NCBI RefSeq assembly: GCF_900100365.1
Contig: NZ_FNKU01000001.1
Coordinates: 2,356,001 to 2,420,000, forward strand
Source: Pseudomonas cannabina
GTDB lineage: Bacteria > Pseudomonadota > Gammaproteobacteria > Pseudomonadales > Pseudomonadaceae
Direction: 5' to 3'
DNA length: 64,000 bases
Positions 28,420-37,553 of this stretch are shown in pieces. Each line of letters opens with the position of its first letter. Positions within the stretch are counted from its first letter, which is position 1. Both the position numbers and the translations under genes were made by a program. The notes below the pieces were generated by a model that was not told the DNA's origin, ran no database searches, and saw nothing but the letters and a program-made list of their open reading frames with translations.

Positions 28420-28611
28420 GGTGATCTCTCCACTAACTGTGTTTGTTGTTGGGAAAAGCTCATTCGCCCGGGCGCGTGTAGAGAGGCCTCGGGCGTGTGG
28501 GGTCGGGCAAAAGCCTGAACCTTGAAAAAAGCTGTACCTGCTGGCCCTCAGGGTCAACAAGCACGCCTATGATATCCAGAAATCGTCAACGGCTTAAGAT
28601 CAAGGACAAAA

Positions 28612-29430
28612 ATGAAACGATCTGCTTTCTTCATCTCCGACGGCACCGGCATTACCGCCGAAACCCTGGGACAAAGCCTGTTGGCACAATTTGAAAACAT
28701 TACCTTCAACAAGTTCACCAGGCCCTATATCGACAGCGTCGAGAAAGCGCGGGCGATGGTACAACAAATCAATAATGCCGCCGACAAGGACGATGTTCGC
28801 CCGATCATCTTCGACACCATCGTCAATCAGGACATCCGCGAGATTCTGGCGACGTCCAACGGCCTCATGATCGACATCTTCTCGACCTTCCTCGCGCCGC
28901 TGGAGCAGGAGCTTAGTTCACACTCCTCGTATTCGGTGGGCAAATCGCATTCCATCGGGCACAACTCCAACTATATGGAGCGCATCGAAGCGGTCAATTT
29001 CGCACTGGACAACGACGACGGCGCGCGTACGCACTATTACGACAAGGCCGACATCATCCTGGTCGGCGTATCGCGTTGCGGCAAAACCCCGACCTGCCTG
29101 TACATGGCCATGCAATTCGGCATTCGTGCGGCCAACTATCCGCTGACCGAAGACGACATGGAACGCCTGCAATTGCCTGCTGCGCTCAAGCAGCATCGTG
29201 AAAAGCTGTTCGGCCTGACCATCGACCCCGACCGCCTGACCGCCATTCGTCACGAGCGCAAGCCCAACAGCCGCTATTCAAGCTACGCACAGTGCGAATT
29301 CGAAGTGCGTGAGGTGGAAAGCCTGTTTCGCCGCGAGAACATTCCGCACATCAACTCCACGCATTTTTCGGTGGAAGAAATCTCCGCCAAGGTGCTGGTG
29401 GAAAAAGGCGTGGAGCGGCGTTTCAAGTAG
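28612..29430 (+). CDS. ppsR: PEP synthase regulatory protein (bifunctional kinase/pyrophosphorylase)
   Basis: A 272-residue DUF299 protein. PSRP inactivates PEP synthase by ADP-dependent phosphorylation of a Thr next to the catalytic His and restores it by phosphorolysis. The P-loop is [11 protein letters not shown] (about 152-160); the N-terminal [13 protein letters not shown] and the C-terminal [18 protein letters not shown] are family hallmarks. It is divergent from ppsA with a 192-base shared promoter region, and its stop lies five bases from that of the convergent prpF. Confidence 0.95.
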   Translation: MKRSAFFISDGTGITAETLGQSLLAQFENITFNKFTRPYIDSVEKARAMVQQINNAADKDDVRPIIFDTIVNQDIREILATSNGLMIDIFSTFLAPLEQELSSHSSYSVGKSHSIGHNSNYMERIEAVNFALDNDDGARTHYYDKADIILVGVSRCGKTPTCLYMAMQFGIRAANYPLTEDDMERLQLPAALKQHREKLFGLTIDPDRLTAIRHERKPNSRYSSYAQCEFEVREVESLFRRENIPHINSTHFSVEEISAKVLVEKGVERRFK

Positions 29431-29435
29431 AGGGT

Positions 29436-30626
29436 TCAGTCGCCCAGTGGCGGCACACGCACCCATCCTTCCATCAGGGTTCGCGCGCTGCGGCTCATGA
29501 TCGCCTTGGTGACTGTCCATTCGCCGCCCTTCTGAAGAGCCTGAGCCCCGACCCGCAGCGTGCCGGACGGGTGACCGAAGCGCACCGCACTGCGCGGCTC
29601 GCCACCGGCGGCCAGACTGACCAGCGTTCCAGGGATCGCCGCCGCAGTACCTATCGCCACGGCAGCGGTGCCCATCATGGCGTGATGCAGTTTGCCCATC
29701 GATACGGCGCGCACCAGCAGGTCGATATCCTGCGCGGCGACAGGCTTGCCACTGGAGGAAACATAATCGGCAGGCGCGGCGACAAAGGCGACCTTGGGTG
29801 TGTGCTGGCGCGTGGCAGCTTCATCGATGCTGCCGATCAGCCCCATGCGCACGGCACCATAGGCGCGAAGGGTCTCCAGCCGGGCAAGTGCGAGCGGATC
29901 GGCGTTGATATCACCCTGCAACTCGGTGCCGGTGTAGCCGATATCAGCGGCGTTGACGAAGATGGTCGGGATACCAGCGTTGATCAGGGTGGCTTTCAAT
30001 GTGCCGAGACCGGGCACGTGCAGGTCATCCACCAGGTTGCCGGTGGGAAACATCGAGCCGCCGGCGCCGTCTTCATCCGCCGCAGGGTCAAGAAACTCGA
30101 GCTGCACCTCCGCTGCGGGGAACGTCACGCCATCCAGCTCGAAATCACCGGCTTCCTGTACCTCGCCATTGCTGATCGGCACATGAGCGATGATGGTCTT
30201 GCCGATGTTGGCCTGCCAGATGCGCACGACAGCAATGCCGTTCTGTGGCACGCGGCTGGCGTCGATCAGCGCATTGGTGATAGCGAACGAGCCCACGGCC
30301 GCAGACAGATTGCCGCAATTGCCGCTCCAGTCGATGAACGGCTTGTCGATCGACACCTGACCGAACAGGTAATCGACATCGTGATCGGGCTTGCTGCTGC
30401 GCGACACGATCACCGTCTTGCTGGTGCTTGACGTCGCCCCGCCCATGCCATCGATCTGCTTTTCGTAGGGGTCGGGGCTGCCGATGATTCGCAAGAGCAG
30501 CGCATCCCTTGCCGGGCCGGGCGTCTGCGCGGCTGCCGGCAGGTCAGTCAGCCTGAAGAAAACCCCCTTGCTGGTGCCCCCGCGCATGTAGGTGGCGGGG
30601 ATTCGGATCTGTGGTGAGTGAGCCAT
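29436..30626 (-). CDS. prpF: 2-methylaconitate cis-trans isomerase PrpF
   Basis: A 396-residue protein of the diaminopimelate-epimerase fold that isomerises 2-methylaconitate made by AcnD in the methylcitrate cycle. Start MAHSPQIRIPATYMRGGTSKGVFF, with the MRGGTSKG motif typical of PrpF; catalytic Lys and Ser region in GGATSSTSKTVIV. The frame is open 97 codons further upstream, through a REP element, and that part is not coding. It is the last gene of the prp operon, separated from acnD by 337 bases. Confidence 0.95.
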   Translation of the reverse strand: MAHSPQIRIPATYMRGGTSKGVFFRLTDLPAAAQTPGPARDALLLRIIGSPDPYEKQIDGMGGATSSTSKTVIVSRSSKPDHDVDYLFGQVSIDKPFIDWSGNCGNLSAAVGSFAITNALIDASRVPQNGIAVVRIWQANIGKTIIAHVPISNGEVQEAGDFELDGVTFPAAEVQLEFLDPAADEDGAGGSMFPTGNLVDDLHVPGLGTLKATLINAGIPTIFVNAADIGYTGTELQGDINADPLALARLETLRAYGAVRMGLIGSIDEAATRQHTPKVAFVAAPADYVSSSGKPVAAQDIDLLVRAVSMGKLHHAMMGTAAVAIGTAAAIPGTLVSLAAGGEPRSAVRFGHPSGTLRVGAQALQKGGEWTVTKAIMSRSARTLMEGWVRVPPLGD

Positions 30627-30729
30627 GAATTCGTTGTCCTGTTCAACGCTTGGGACCGAGGCGGCGATCTGCATTGCTCGCGAAGAGGCCATCACAGTCT
30701 CCAGACATGCGGTGTTTGAACCATTGCCT

Positions 30730-30841
30730 TCGTGAGCAAGCTCACTCCCACAAGGGACAATGCCCAGCCTGTAATTTCGTGGGACTAAAACTGCAGTATC
30801 AGGCGCAATAAAGATCCCTGTGGGAGTGAGCTTGCTCACGA
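30730..30841. repeat. REP-type inverted pair (BIME) inside the prp operon
   Basis: TCGTGAGCAAGCTCACTCCC (30730-30749, continuing ACAAGGGA) and its inverted copy TCCCTGTGGGAGTGAGCTTG (from 30815, continuing CTCACGA). Each copy itself contains the dyad GTGAGCAAGCTCAC. This is the common Pseudomonas REP core in head-to-head order. Confidence 0.88.
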
Positions 30842-30890
30842 AGACGTTGGACCAAACGCACTGTTTCTGGGCACTGTGCCAACGTCTTCG
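30839..30890. repeat. 12-bp inverted repeat with 28-base spacer
   Basis: CGAAGACGTTGG (30839-30850) and CCAACGTCTTCG (30879-30890) are perfect inverted copies abutting the right REP half. It could form a stem in the acnD-prpF transcript. Confidence 0.75.
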
Positions 30891-30963
30891 TGCCTGTACC
30901 AGCCTCTTCGCGAGCAATGCGGGTCGCCGCCCCGATCGCTCCCGCGAGACTTATATATAACGA

Positions 30964-33555
30964 TCAAGTCACGGTCGTAGCCTCCAGAAAATCCTGGGCA
31001 AAGCGCTGCAACACGCCGCCAGCCTCATAAATGGAGAGTTCTTCAGCGGTGTCCAGACGGCAGGTCACCGGCACTTCAATCCGTTCTCCATTCTTGCGCC
31101 GGATCACCAGCGTCAACGTGGCGCGCGGGGTGCGCTGGCCGATCACGTCGAAGGTCTCGCTGCCATCGATGCCCAGGGTCAGGCGACTGGTACCCGGCTT
31201 GAACTCCAGTGGCAAGACGCCCATGCCGACCAGATTGGTCCGGTGAATGCGCTCGAAACCTTCTGCTGCAATCGCCTCGACGCCCGCCAGCCTGACGCCT
31301 TTGGCCGCCCAGTCGCGGGACGAGCCCTGACCGTAGTCGGCACCGGCAATGATGATCAACGGCTGCTTGCGCGCCATGTAGGTTTCGATGGCTTCCCACA
31401 TGCGCGTGACCTGACCGTCCGGCTCCATGCGGGTCAGCGAACCTTTTTTCACCTTGCCATCGACTACCGCCATTTCATTGAGCAACTGCGGGTTGGCAAA
31501 CGTCGCGCGCTGGGCGGTCAGGTGATCGCCGCGGTGGGTGGCGTAGGAATTTAAATCTTCCTCCGGCAGGCCCATTTTCGCCAGGTATTCACCCGCTGCG
31601 CTGTCAAGCATGATGGCGTTGGACGGCGACAGGTGATCGGTGGTGATGTTGTCCGGCAGCACCGCCAGCGGGCGCATGCCCGTGAGCGTGCGCTCGCCGG
31701 CCAGCGCGCCTTCCCAGTAAGGCGGGCGACGAATGTAGGTACTCATCGGGCGCCAGTCATACAGCGGCTCGACCTTCGGCCCGGTGTGTTCGTCGATGGC
31801 AAACATCGGAATGTACACCTGACGAAACTGCTCAGGCTTGACCGACGCCTGCACCACGGCGTCGATTTCTTCGTCGCTGGGCCAGATGTCCTTGAGGCGG
31901 ATTTCCTTGCCATCGGCGACGCCCAGCACATCGTTTTCGATATCGAAACGAATGGTCCCGGCAATGGCATAAGCCACCACCAGTGGCGGCGAAGCCAGAA
32001 ACGCCTGCCTGGCGTAGGGATGAATTCGCCCGTCGAAGTTGCGATTGCCGGACAGTACCGCCGTGGCGTACAGGTCACGGTCGATGATTTCCTGCTGGAT
32101 CTGCGGATCGAGTGCGCCAGACATCCCATTGCAAGTGGTACAGGCAAACGCCACCACGCCGAACCCCAGCTGCTCCAACTCGGACGTCAGCCCCGCAGCA
32201 TCCAGATACAACGCCACGGTTTTCGAGCCGGGTGCCAGCGAGGATTTCACCCAAGGTTTGCGGGTCAGCCCCAGGCGGTTGGCATTACGCGCCAGCAAAC
32301 CTGCCGAAATCACGTTGCGCGGGTTACTGGTGTTGGTGCAACTGGTGATCGCCGCGATAATCACTGCGCCATCCGGCATCTGCCCCGGCACCTCGTCCCA
32401 CTGCCCGGCGATGCCTCTGGCCGCCAGGTCGGCAGTCGCCACCCGTGCATGCGGGTTGGACGGCCCGGCCATGTTGCGCACCACGCTGGACAGATCGAAA
32501 CTCAGCACGCGCTCGTAGTGCACCTCGCTCAGGCTGTCCGACCACAAGCCCGTATGCCGGGCGTACAGCTCGACCAGCTTGATCTGCTCGTCTTCGCGGC
32601 CGGTCAGGCGCAAATAATCGATGGTTTGCGCGTCAATGGAGAACATCGCTGCGGTCGCGCCGTATTCCGGTGCCATGTTGGAAATGGTCGCCCGGTCGCC
32701 GAGGGTCAGGCTCGACGCCCCCGCGCCGTAGAATTCCAGATACGCGCCGACGACTTTCTGCTGGCGCAGGTATTCGGTCAGAGCCAGCACCACATCGGTT
32801 GCGGTAATACCCGGCTGGCGGCGGCCGGTCAGCTCGACGCCGATAATGTCCGGCAAACGCATCCACGAAGCCCGTCCGAGCATGACGTTTTCGGCTTCAA
32901 GCCCGCCGACGCCGATGGCAATCACACCCAATGCGTCCACATGCGGGGTGTGGCTGTCGGTACCGACCAATGTGTCCGGGAAAGCCACGCCATCGAGCAC
33001 CTGCACCACCGGCGACATTTTCTCCAGATTGATCTGGTGCATGATGCCATTGCCGGGCGGAATCACTTCGACGTTCTTGAATGCGCGCTTGGTCCAGTCA
33101 ATGAAGTGAAAACGGTCCTCGTTGCGGCGATCTTCAATGGCCCGGTTCTTGGCCAGCGCCTGCGGATCGTTGCCGTCAGCCTCGACAGCCAGCGAATGAT
33201 CGACAATCAGCTGTACCGGCACCACCGGGTTGACCAGCGCCGGATCGCCGCCCTGCGAGGCAATCGCGTCGCGCAGCCCGGCGAGGTCCACCAGTGCGGT
33301 CTGGCCAAGAATGTCATGGCACACGACCCGCGCCGGAAACCACGGAAAATCCAGGTCGCGCTTGCGCTCGATGAGTTGTGTCAGCGACGCCGTCAGGGTT
33401 GCCGGATCGCAACGGCGCACTAGGTTTTCGGCCAGCACCCGCGAGGTATACGGCAATGTGGCATAGGCGCCGGGCCTGATCGCCTCGACAGCCGCACGGG
33501 CGTCGAAATAATCCAGTCGGGTACCGGGAAGCGGTTTGCGGAATTCACTGTTCAT
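30964..33555 (-). CDS. acnD: Fe/S-dependent 2-methylisocitrate dehydratase AcnD
   Basis: An 863-residue aconitase-family enzyme that dehydrates 2-methylcitrate; it needs PrpF to yield the proper methylaconitate isomer. Aconitase features: LVGTDSHTPHVDALGVIAIGVGG, the cluster cysteines in ITSCTNTSNPRNVI and CTTCNGMSG, and the swivel domain with GADYGQGSSRDWAAKG. AcnD plus PrpF replaces PrpD of enterobacteria, as in P. aeruginosa and Shewanella. It is 46 bases downstream of prpC. Confidence 0.95.
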   Translation of the reverse strand: MNSEFRKPLPGTRLDYFDARAAVEAIRPGAYATLPYTSRVLAENLVRRCDPATLTASLTQLIERKRDLDFPWFPARVVCHDILGQTALVDLAGLRDAIASQGGDPALVNPVVPVQLIVDHSLAVEADGNDPQALAKNRAIEDRRNEDRFHFIDWTKRAFKNVEVIPPGNGIMHQINLEKMSPVVQVLDGVAFPDTLVGTDSHTPHVDALGVIAIGVGGLEAENVMLGRASWMRLPDIIGVELTGRRQPGITATDVVLALTEYLRQQKVVGAYLEFYGAGASSLTLGDRATISNMAPEYGATAAMFSIDAQTIDYLRLTGREDEQIKLVELYARHTGLWSDSLSEVHYERVLSFDLSSVVRNMAGPSNPHARVATADLAARGIAGQWDEVPGQMPDGAVIIAAITSCTNTSNPRNVISAGLLARNANRLGLTRKPWVKSSLAPGSKTVALYLDAAGLTSELEQLGFGVVAFACTTCNGMSGALDPQIQQEIIDRDLYATAVLSGNRNFDGRIHPYARQAFLASPPLVVAYAIAGTIRFDIENDVLGVADGKEIRLKDIWPSDEEIDAVVQASVKPEQFRQVYIPMFAIDEHTGPKVEPLYDWRPMSTYIRRPPYWEGALAGERTLTGMRPLAVLPDNITTDHLSPSNAIMLDSAAGEYLAKMGLPEEDLNSYATHRGDHLTAQRATFANPQLLNEMAVVDGKVKKGSLTRMEPDGQVTRMWEAIETYMARKQPLIIIAGADYGQGSSRDWAAKGVRLAGVEAIAAEGFERIHRTNLVGMGVLPLEFKPGTSRLTLGIDGSETFDVIGQRTPRATLTLVIRRKNGERIEVPVTCRLDTAEELSIYEAGGVLQRFAQDFLEATTVT

Positions 33556-33601
33556 TGCGGGACTCGATCACGGAGTGTTCGGAATACGGGCGGGGAGCTC
33601 G

Positions 33602-34750
33602 TCAGCGGCTCCCCTGCCCCTTCCAGCGCTGTTCGATGGGCACGAAGCGGCGCTGTTCGACGCCGATGTATTCGGCGCTCGGGCGAATGATGCGGTTATT
33701 GGCGCGCTGCTCGAAAACGTGCGCGGCCCAGCCGGTCAGCCGCGAACAGACAAAGATCGGCGTGAACAGTTTGGTCGGGATACCCATGAAGTGGTACGCC
33801 GAGGCGTGGTAGAAATCGGCATTGGGAAACAGCTTCTTCTGCTCCCACATGACCTTGTCGATGGCTTCCGAAACCGGAAACAGCACGCTATCACCGACTT
33901 CATCTGCGAGTTTTTTCGACCAGCCCTTGATGACCTCATTGCGCGGGTCGGACTCTTTATAGATGGCGTGACCGAAGCCCATGATCTTTTCCTTGCGCTC
34001 CAGCATGCCCAGCGTGCCTTGAGTCGCCTCGTCTGCCGAGGCAAAACGCCGGATCATTTCCATCGCCGCCTCGTTGGCGCCGCCGTGCAACGGGCCGCGC
34101 AGGGTGCCAATGGCTGCCGTGACGCAAGAGAACAGGTCCGACAGAGTCGATGCGCACACCCGGGCAGTGAAGGTCGACGCATTGAATTCGTGCTCGGCGT
34201 ACAGAATCAGCGACACATCCATGACCTTGCGATGCAGTTCGCTGGGGGGCTTGTCCAGCAGCAGGTGCAGAAAATGCCCGCCGATGGAGTCTTCATCTGT
34301 GGTGCAGTCGATGCGCTTGCTGTCGTGGCTGAAGCGATACCAGTAACACATGATCGCCGGGAAGGCGGCGAGCAAGCGGTCAGTGGCGTCGCGCTGCTGA
34401 TCAAAGCTCAGCTCGGGCTCCAGCGTGCCAAGCATCGACGCGCCGGTGCGCATGACGTCCATCGGGTGGGTGTCGGCGGGAATGCGCTCCAGCACTTCTT
34501 TCAAGGCCTGTGGCAGATCGCGCAGGCTTTTGAGTCTGTGCATATAGGCGGACAACTGGCTTTGCGTTGGCAGTTCGCCATACAGCAACAGGTAGGCGAC
34601 TTCCTCGAACCGGGCCTCGGCGGCCAGTTCGCGAACGTCATAGCCGCGATACGTCAGCCCCGCACCGGCCATGCCCACCGTCGACAGCGCCGTCTGCCCG
34701 GCCACTTGCCCGCGAAGCCCGGCACCACTCAATATTTTTGCTTCAGCCAT
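33602..34750 (-). CDS. prpC: 2-methylcitrate synthase
   Basis: A 382-residue citrate-synthase-fold enzyme that condenses propionyl-CoA with oxaloacetate. Motifs: LTYRGYDVRELA near the start, LHGGANEAAMEM with catalytic His, GFGHAIYKESDPR, and the catalytic Asp region SRLTGWAAHVFEQR. The start MAEAKILSGAGLRGQ has GGAG eight bases upstream; a GTG four codons earlier is disfavoured. It sits between prpB and acnD; the 352-base gap to prpB holds REP elements. Confidence 0.95.
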   Translation of the reverse strand: MAEAKILSGAGLRGQVAGQTALSTVGMAGAGLTYRGYDVRELAAEARFEEVAYLLLYGELPTQSQLSAYMHRLKSLRDLPQALKEVLERIPADTHPMDVMRTGASMLGTLEPELSFDQQRDATDRLLAAFPAIMCYWYRFSHDSKRIDCTTDEDSIGGHFLHLLLDKPPSELHRKVMDVSLILYAEHEFNASTFTARVCASTLSDLFSCVTAAIGTLRGPLHGGANEAAMEMIRRFASADEATQGTLGMLERKEKIMGFGHAIYKESDPRNEVIKGWSKKLADEVGDSVLFPVSEAIDKVMWEQKKLFPNADFYHASAYHFMGIPTKLFTPIFVCSRLTGWAAHVFEQRANNRIIRPSAEYIGVEQRRFVPIEQRWKGQGSR

Positions 34751-35102
34751 GGTGTTCTCCACTATTGTTTTTGTGTGATGGGACGCAGAGCGTCACGAGA
34801 TAAATTCACACCTTAAGCGCTCATCGCTTGCATCAATCCCACTGGGCCCGGAAACGGGGCTCAAACCACTCCGCGTGGTAATGCATTTCGTGACGCTCCG
34901 CGTCACACATTGGAGCCTTGACACCTGATTCAGGCATACGAATGCGGGCCTGAGTTTCGATTACGTTTGCTTTCTCGCCAGGCTGGAGAATTGTGACGCA
35001 GAGCGTCACGAACTGCATGCCAACGCGGAGCATTGGCACGATAGTCATCTCAAGACCTGTGCATGACGTAGAAGAGGGAGCGACCCTCGCTTTCTATGCG
35101 CA
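34751..35102. other. intergenic region between prpB and prpC, filled with repeats
   Basis: No believable gene. A 71-codon leftward frame (34833-35048) is made up of repeat sequence and resembles the spurious DUF1534-type frames found in P. syringae repeats. Confidence 0.7.
34871..35042. repeat. inverted pair of REP-type elements between prpB and prpC
   Basis: One copy runs CCGCGTGG...ATGCATTTCGTGACGCTCCGCGTCAC (34871-34906); the inverted copy has GTGACGCAGAGCGTCACGAA...GCATGCCAACGCGGAG (34993-35030). A lone GACGCAGAGCGTC lies at 34782-34794. Related copies occur near 49240 and 49605, so this is a dispersed element. Confidence 0.85.
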
Positions 35103-35996
35103 TCAGCCCTTCTTCTGCGCAAACAACGCGTCCAGTTTCTGCTCGAATGTGTGGTAATCGATGGCGTCGTATAGCTCCATGCGGGTCTGCATGGTGTCGA
35201 TCACGTTTTTCTGGCTGCCGTCGCGACGGATCGCGCCGTAGACGTTTTCCGCGGCCTTGTTCATGGCCCGGAAAGCAGAAAGAGGATAGAGCACCAGCGA
35301 CACATCGGCCTCGCGCAGCTCATCCACGGTAAACAGCAGCGTCGCACCAAATTCCGTGATATTGGCCAGAATCGGCACGCCCGCGCGGTTGGCAAACTGC
35401 TTGTACATCGCCAGTTCGGTGATCGCTTCCGGAAAGACCATGTCGGCGCCCGCTTCGATACACGCCGCAGCCCGCTCCAGCGCCGATTCCAGGCCTTCGA
35501 CCGCCAGCGCATCGGTGCGCGCCATGATCACGAAGCTGTCATCGGTTCGCGCATCGACAGCCGCTTTGATGCGGTCGACCATTTCCTGCTGCGAAACGAT
35601 TTCCTTGTTCGGGCGATGGCCGCAGCGCTTGGCACCGACCTGATCTTCAATATGAATCGCCGCGGCGCCGGCCTTGATCATCGAACGCACGGTGCGCGCC
35701 ACGTTGAAGGCCGACGAACCGAAACCGGTGTCGACATCCACCAGCAGCGGCAGATCGCACACATCGGTGATGCGCCGCACATCGATCAGCACATCTTCCA
35801 GCCCGGTGATCCCCAGATCCGGAATCCCCAGCGAACCCGCCGCCACCCCCCCACCCGACAGGTAAATAGCCTTGAACCCGGCGCGTTTGGCGAGCAGCGC
35901 GTGATTGGCATTGATCGCGCCAACCACTTGCAACGGCTGCTCGCTGGTGACTGCATCGCGGAAACGCTGGCCGGGAGTAGTGTTGTTGGAACTCAT
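35103..35996 (-). CDS. prpB: methylisocitrate lyase
   Basis: A 297-residue isocitrate-lyase-superfamily enzyme that cleaves 2-methylisocitrate to pyruvate and succinate. The active-site loop KRCGH is at residues 123-127 with the acidic VDVDTGFG about 35 residues before, and FPEAI later. The start overlaps the stop of the GntR regulator (ATGA), so regulator and enzyme are co-translated. It is the first enzyme gene of the prp operon. Confidence 0.96.
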   Translation of the reverse strand: MSSNNTTPGQRFRDAVTSEQPLQVVGAINANHALLAKRAGFKAIYLSGGGVAAGSLGIPDLGITGLEDVLIDVRRITDVCDLPLLVDVDTGFGSSAFNVARTVRSMIKAGAAAIHIEDQVGAKRCGHRPNKEIVSQQEMVDRIKAAVDARTDDSFVIMARTDALAVEGLESALERAAACIEAGADMVFPEAITELAMYKQFANRAGVPILANITEFGATLLFTVDELREADVSLVLYPLSAFRAMNKAAENVYGAIRRDGSQKNVIDTMQTRMELYDAIDYHTFEQKLDALFAQKKG

Positions 35997-36712
35997 TGTT
36001 GACCTCGGTCGGAAGTTGCCTGGGAAGCCGCCTGATAATGGCGCTCGATGTTGCGCCTGGACGCGCCGATGTGGCGGCGCATCAACAATTCGGCCAGTTC
36101 GCCGTCGCGCTCGGCAATGGCGTCGAGAATCCGGTGGTGTTCGGCAAAGGCCTGACGCGGCCGGTTGGGCGTGGTGGAAAACTGGATTCGGTACATGCGC
36201 ACCAGTTGATAAAGCTCGCCGCAGAGCATCTGGCTGAGGGTGCGATTGCCGCTGCCCTGAATGATCCGGTAATGAAAGTCGAAGTCGCCTTCCTGCTGGT
36301 AATAGCCGATGCCCGCCTGAAACGCCGCGTCGCGCTCATGGGTGTCGAGCACGCTGCGCAGCTCATCTATTTCCGCCTGGGTCATGCGCTCGGCGGCCAG
36401 CCGACAGGCCATGCCTTCCAGCGATTCGCGAATTTCGTAAAGCTCGATCAGTTCGGCATGACTGAGCGCGACCACACGAGCGCCGACGTGCGGCACACGC
36501 ACCACCAGCCGCTGCCCCTCAAGCCGATGGATCGCTTCGCGCAACGGACCGCGACTGATGCCGTAGGTACGCGCCAGCTCGGGCTCGGAAATCTTGCTGC
36601 CCGGAGCGATTTCACCTTTGACGATGGCCGACTGAATGCGTCGGAAAACGTTCTCGGAAAGGGTTTCCGGATCGTCTTCGCTTGTCGCTGTTTTTTCGAC
36701 TGCCTTTAGCAT
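35993..36712 (-). CDS. GntR/FadR-family regulator of the methylcitrate operon
   Basis: A 239-residue regulator. An N-terminal winged helix-turn-helix ([27 protein letters not shown]) is joined to an all-helical FCD effector domain with metal-binding type residues ([30 protein letters not shown]). The start is set at MLKAVEKT (ATG 36712); an overlapping GTG three codons upstream is possible. It leads the prp operon and has a palindrome ATTGTCGACAAT upstream that is a likely operator. This type of prp regulator has been called PrpQ or PrpR; which effector it binds is not visible. Confidence 0.9.
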   Translation of the reverse strand: MLKAVEKTATSEDDPETLSENVFRRIQSAIVKGEIAPGSKISEPELARTYGISRGPLREAIHRLEGQRLVVRVPHVGARVVALSHAELIELYEIRESLEGMACRLAAERMTQAEIDELRSVLDTHERDAAFQAGIGYYQQEGDFDFHYRIIQGSGNRTLSQMLCGELYQLVRMYRIQFSTTPNRPRQAFAEHHRILDAIAERDGELAELLMRRHIGASRRNIERHYQAASQATSDRGQQ

Positions 36713-36783
36713 TGTCGACACTCTTTAGCTGCATAAGCGCAAATCTAGTCATAAACATCGTTCCAGTCAAAGACAAACCCATG

Positions 36784-36795
36784 ATTGTCGACAAT
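36784..36795. promoter_or_regulatory. palindromic operator ATTGTCGACAAT of the GntR regulator
   Basis: A perfect 12-bp palindrome 71 bases upstream of the regulator start. A second, partly conserved copy (ATTGTCGACA, 36711-36720) overlaps the start codon. The form TTGTCGACAA fits FadR-subfamily GntR operators. Autorepression of the prp operon is the likely role. Confidence 0.65.
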
Positions 36796-37012
36796 TTCCT
36801 GATAACGCCCGAGCCTTTGCCCTGAATCAAGCTGAACAGACACACCGGTAGATCACTGGCAGCCACAAGGCTTCATGCTAGACTGCGCGTCGCGTCTGTA
36901 CAGCGCGATCCGTGCGGGAGCCCGCGTTTGCGAGCTGCCTGCCTCACGTTTATCAGGCCCGTCCCGTTTGCGCCCTGACTCCCAAGGTTTTTTGCTCATC
37001 GCGCCAGGATTT

Positions 37013-37549
37013 ATGAGACTGACAACCCTTCCCGCCTGCTTCTACCTGCTGTTTCTGCCCGCCGTGACCCTGGCCGCCAGCAAAACGGTGTACGGCCTCA
37101 ATGAATACGCCAGGCTTAGCGATATCGACGTCGAAGTTCCGGCAAAACTCGACACCGGCGCCAAGACCGCATCACTGAGCGCCCGCGACATCAAGCATTT
37201 CAAGCGCAACGGCGAGAGCTGGGTGCGCTTTTATCTGGCCATCGACAGCAAACATATCCACCCTATCGAACGACCGCTCGCCCGGGTCAGCAAAATCAAA
37301 CGGCGCGCCGACGATCTCGACCCGGACGATGACAACAAGTACTCGTCACGTCCGGTGATCAGCCTGGCTATTTGCATGGGTGAAGTTTTACGCACCATAG
37401 AAGTGAACTTGACCGACCGAAGTGCATTCCAATATCCGCTTTTGATCGGCTCCGAAGCCTTGAAACACTTTGATGCGCTGGTCGATCCAAGTCTTAAATA
37501 CTCGGCAGGGAAGCCCGGCTGCGCTTCCGTCGCTCTAAACGCAGAGTAA
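37013..37549 (+). CDS. secreted retropepsin-like protease (RimK-associated Zn-protease/DUF785 family)
   Basis: A 178-residue protein with a signal peptide (MRLTTLPACFYLLFLPAVTLAAS) and an aspartyl-protease-like fold. The active-site-like motif is KLDTGAKTASLSA (DTG). Family members were first labelled ATP-dependent zinc proteases but the DTGA motif points to a retropepsin. The start at MRLTTL has AGGA five bases upstream. It is followed four bases later by the transglutaminase-7TM gene and then the ATP-grasp gene; this three-gene order is widely conserved in proteobacteria, but its function is not established to my knowledge. Confidence 0.82.
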   Translation: MRLTTLPACFYLLFLPAVTLAASKTVYGLNEYARLSDIDVEVPAKLDTGAKTASLSARDIKHFKRNGESWVRFYLAIDSKHIHPIERPLARVSKIKRRADDLDPDDDNKYSSRPVISLAICMGEVLRTIEVNLTDRSAFQYPLLIGSEALKHFDALVDPSLKYSAGKPGCASVALNAE

Positions 37550-37553
37550 ATTC

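Larger units (their letters stand above)
30627..30963. other. intergenic region between acnD and prpF, filled with repeats
   Basis: No gene. The region carries an inverted pair of REP-like sequences (30730-30841) and a second 12-bp inverted repeat (30839-30890). Such a gap inside an operon may cause processing, attenuation or mRNA stabilisation. Confidence 0.7.

Noticed and set aside
31633..33423. 596-codon rightward open frame
   Set aside because: It lies wholly antisense to acnD, an evident conserved enzyme. High G+C third positions produce long mirror frames in this genome.
33536..34816. 426-codon rightward open frame
   Set aside because: Antisense to prpC; composition of a mirror frame.
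34833..35048. 71-codon leftward frame resembling DUF1534
   Set aside because: Built from two REP copies; such frames are known annotation artefacts in P. syringae.
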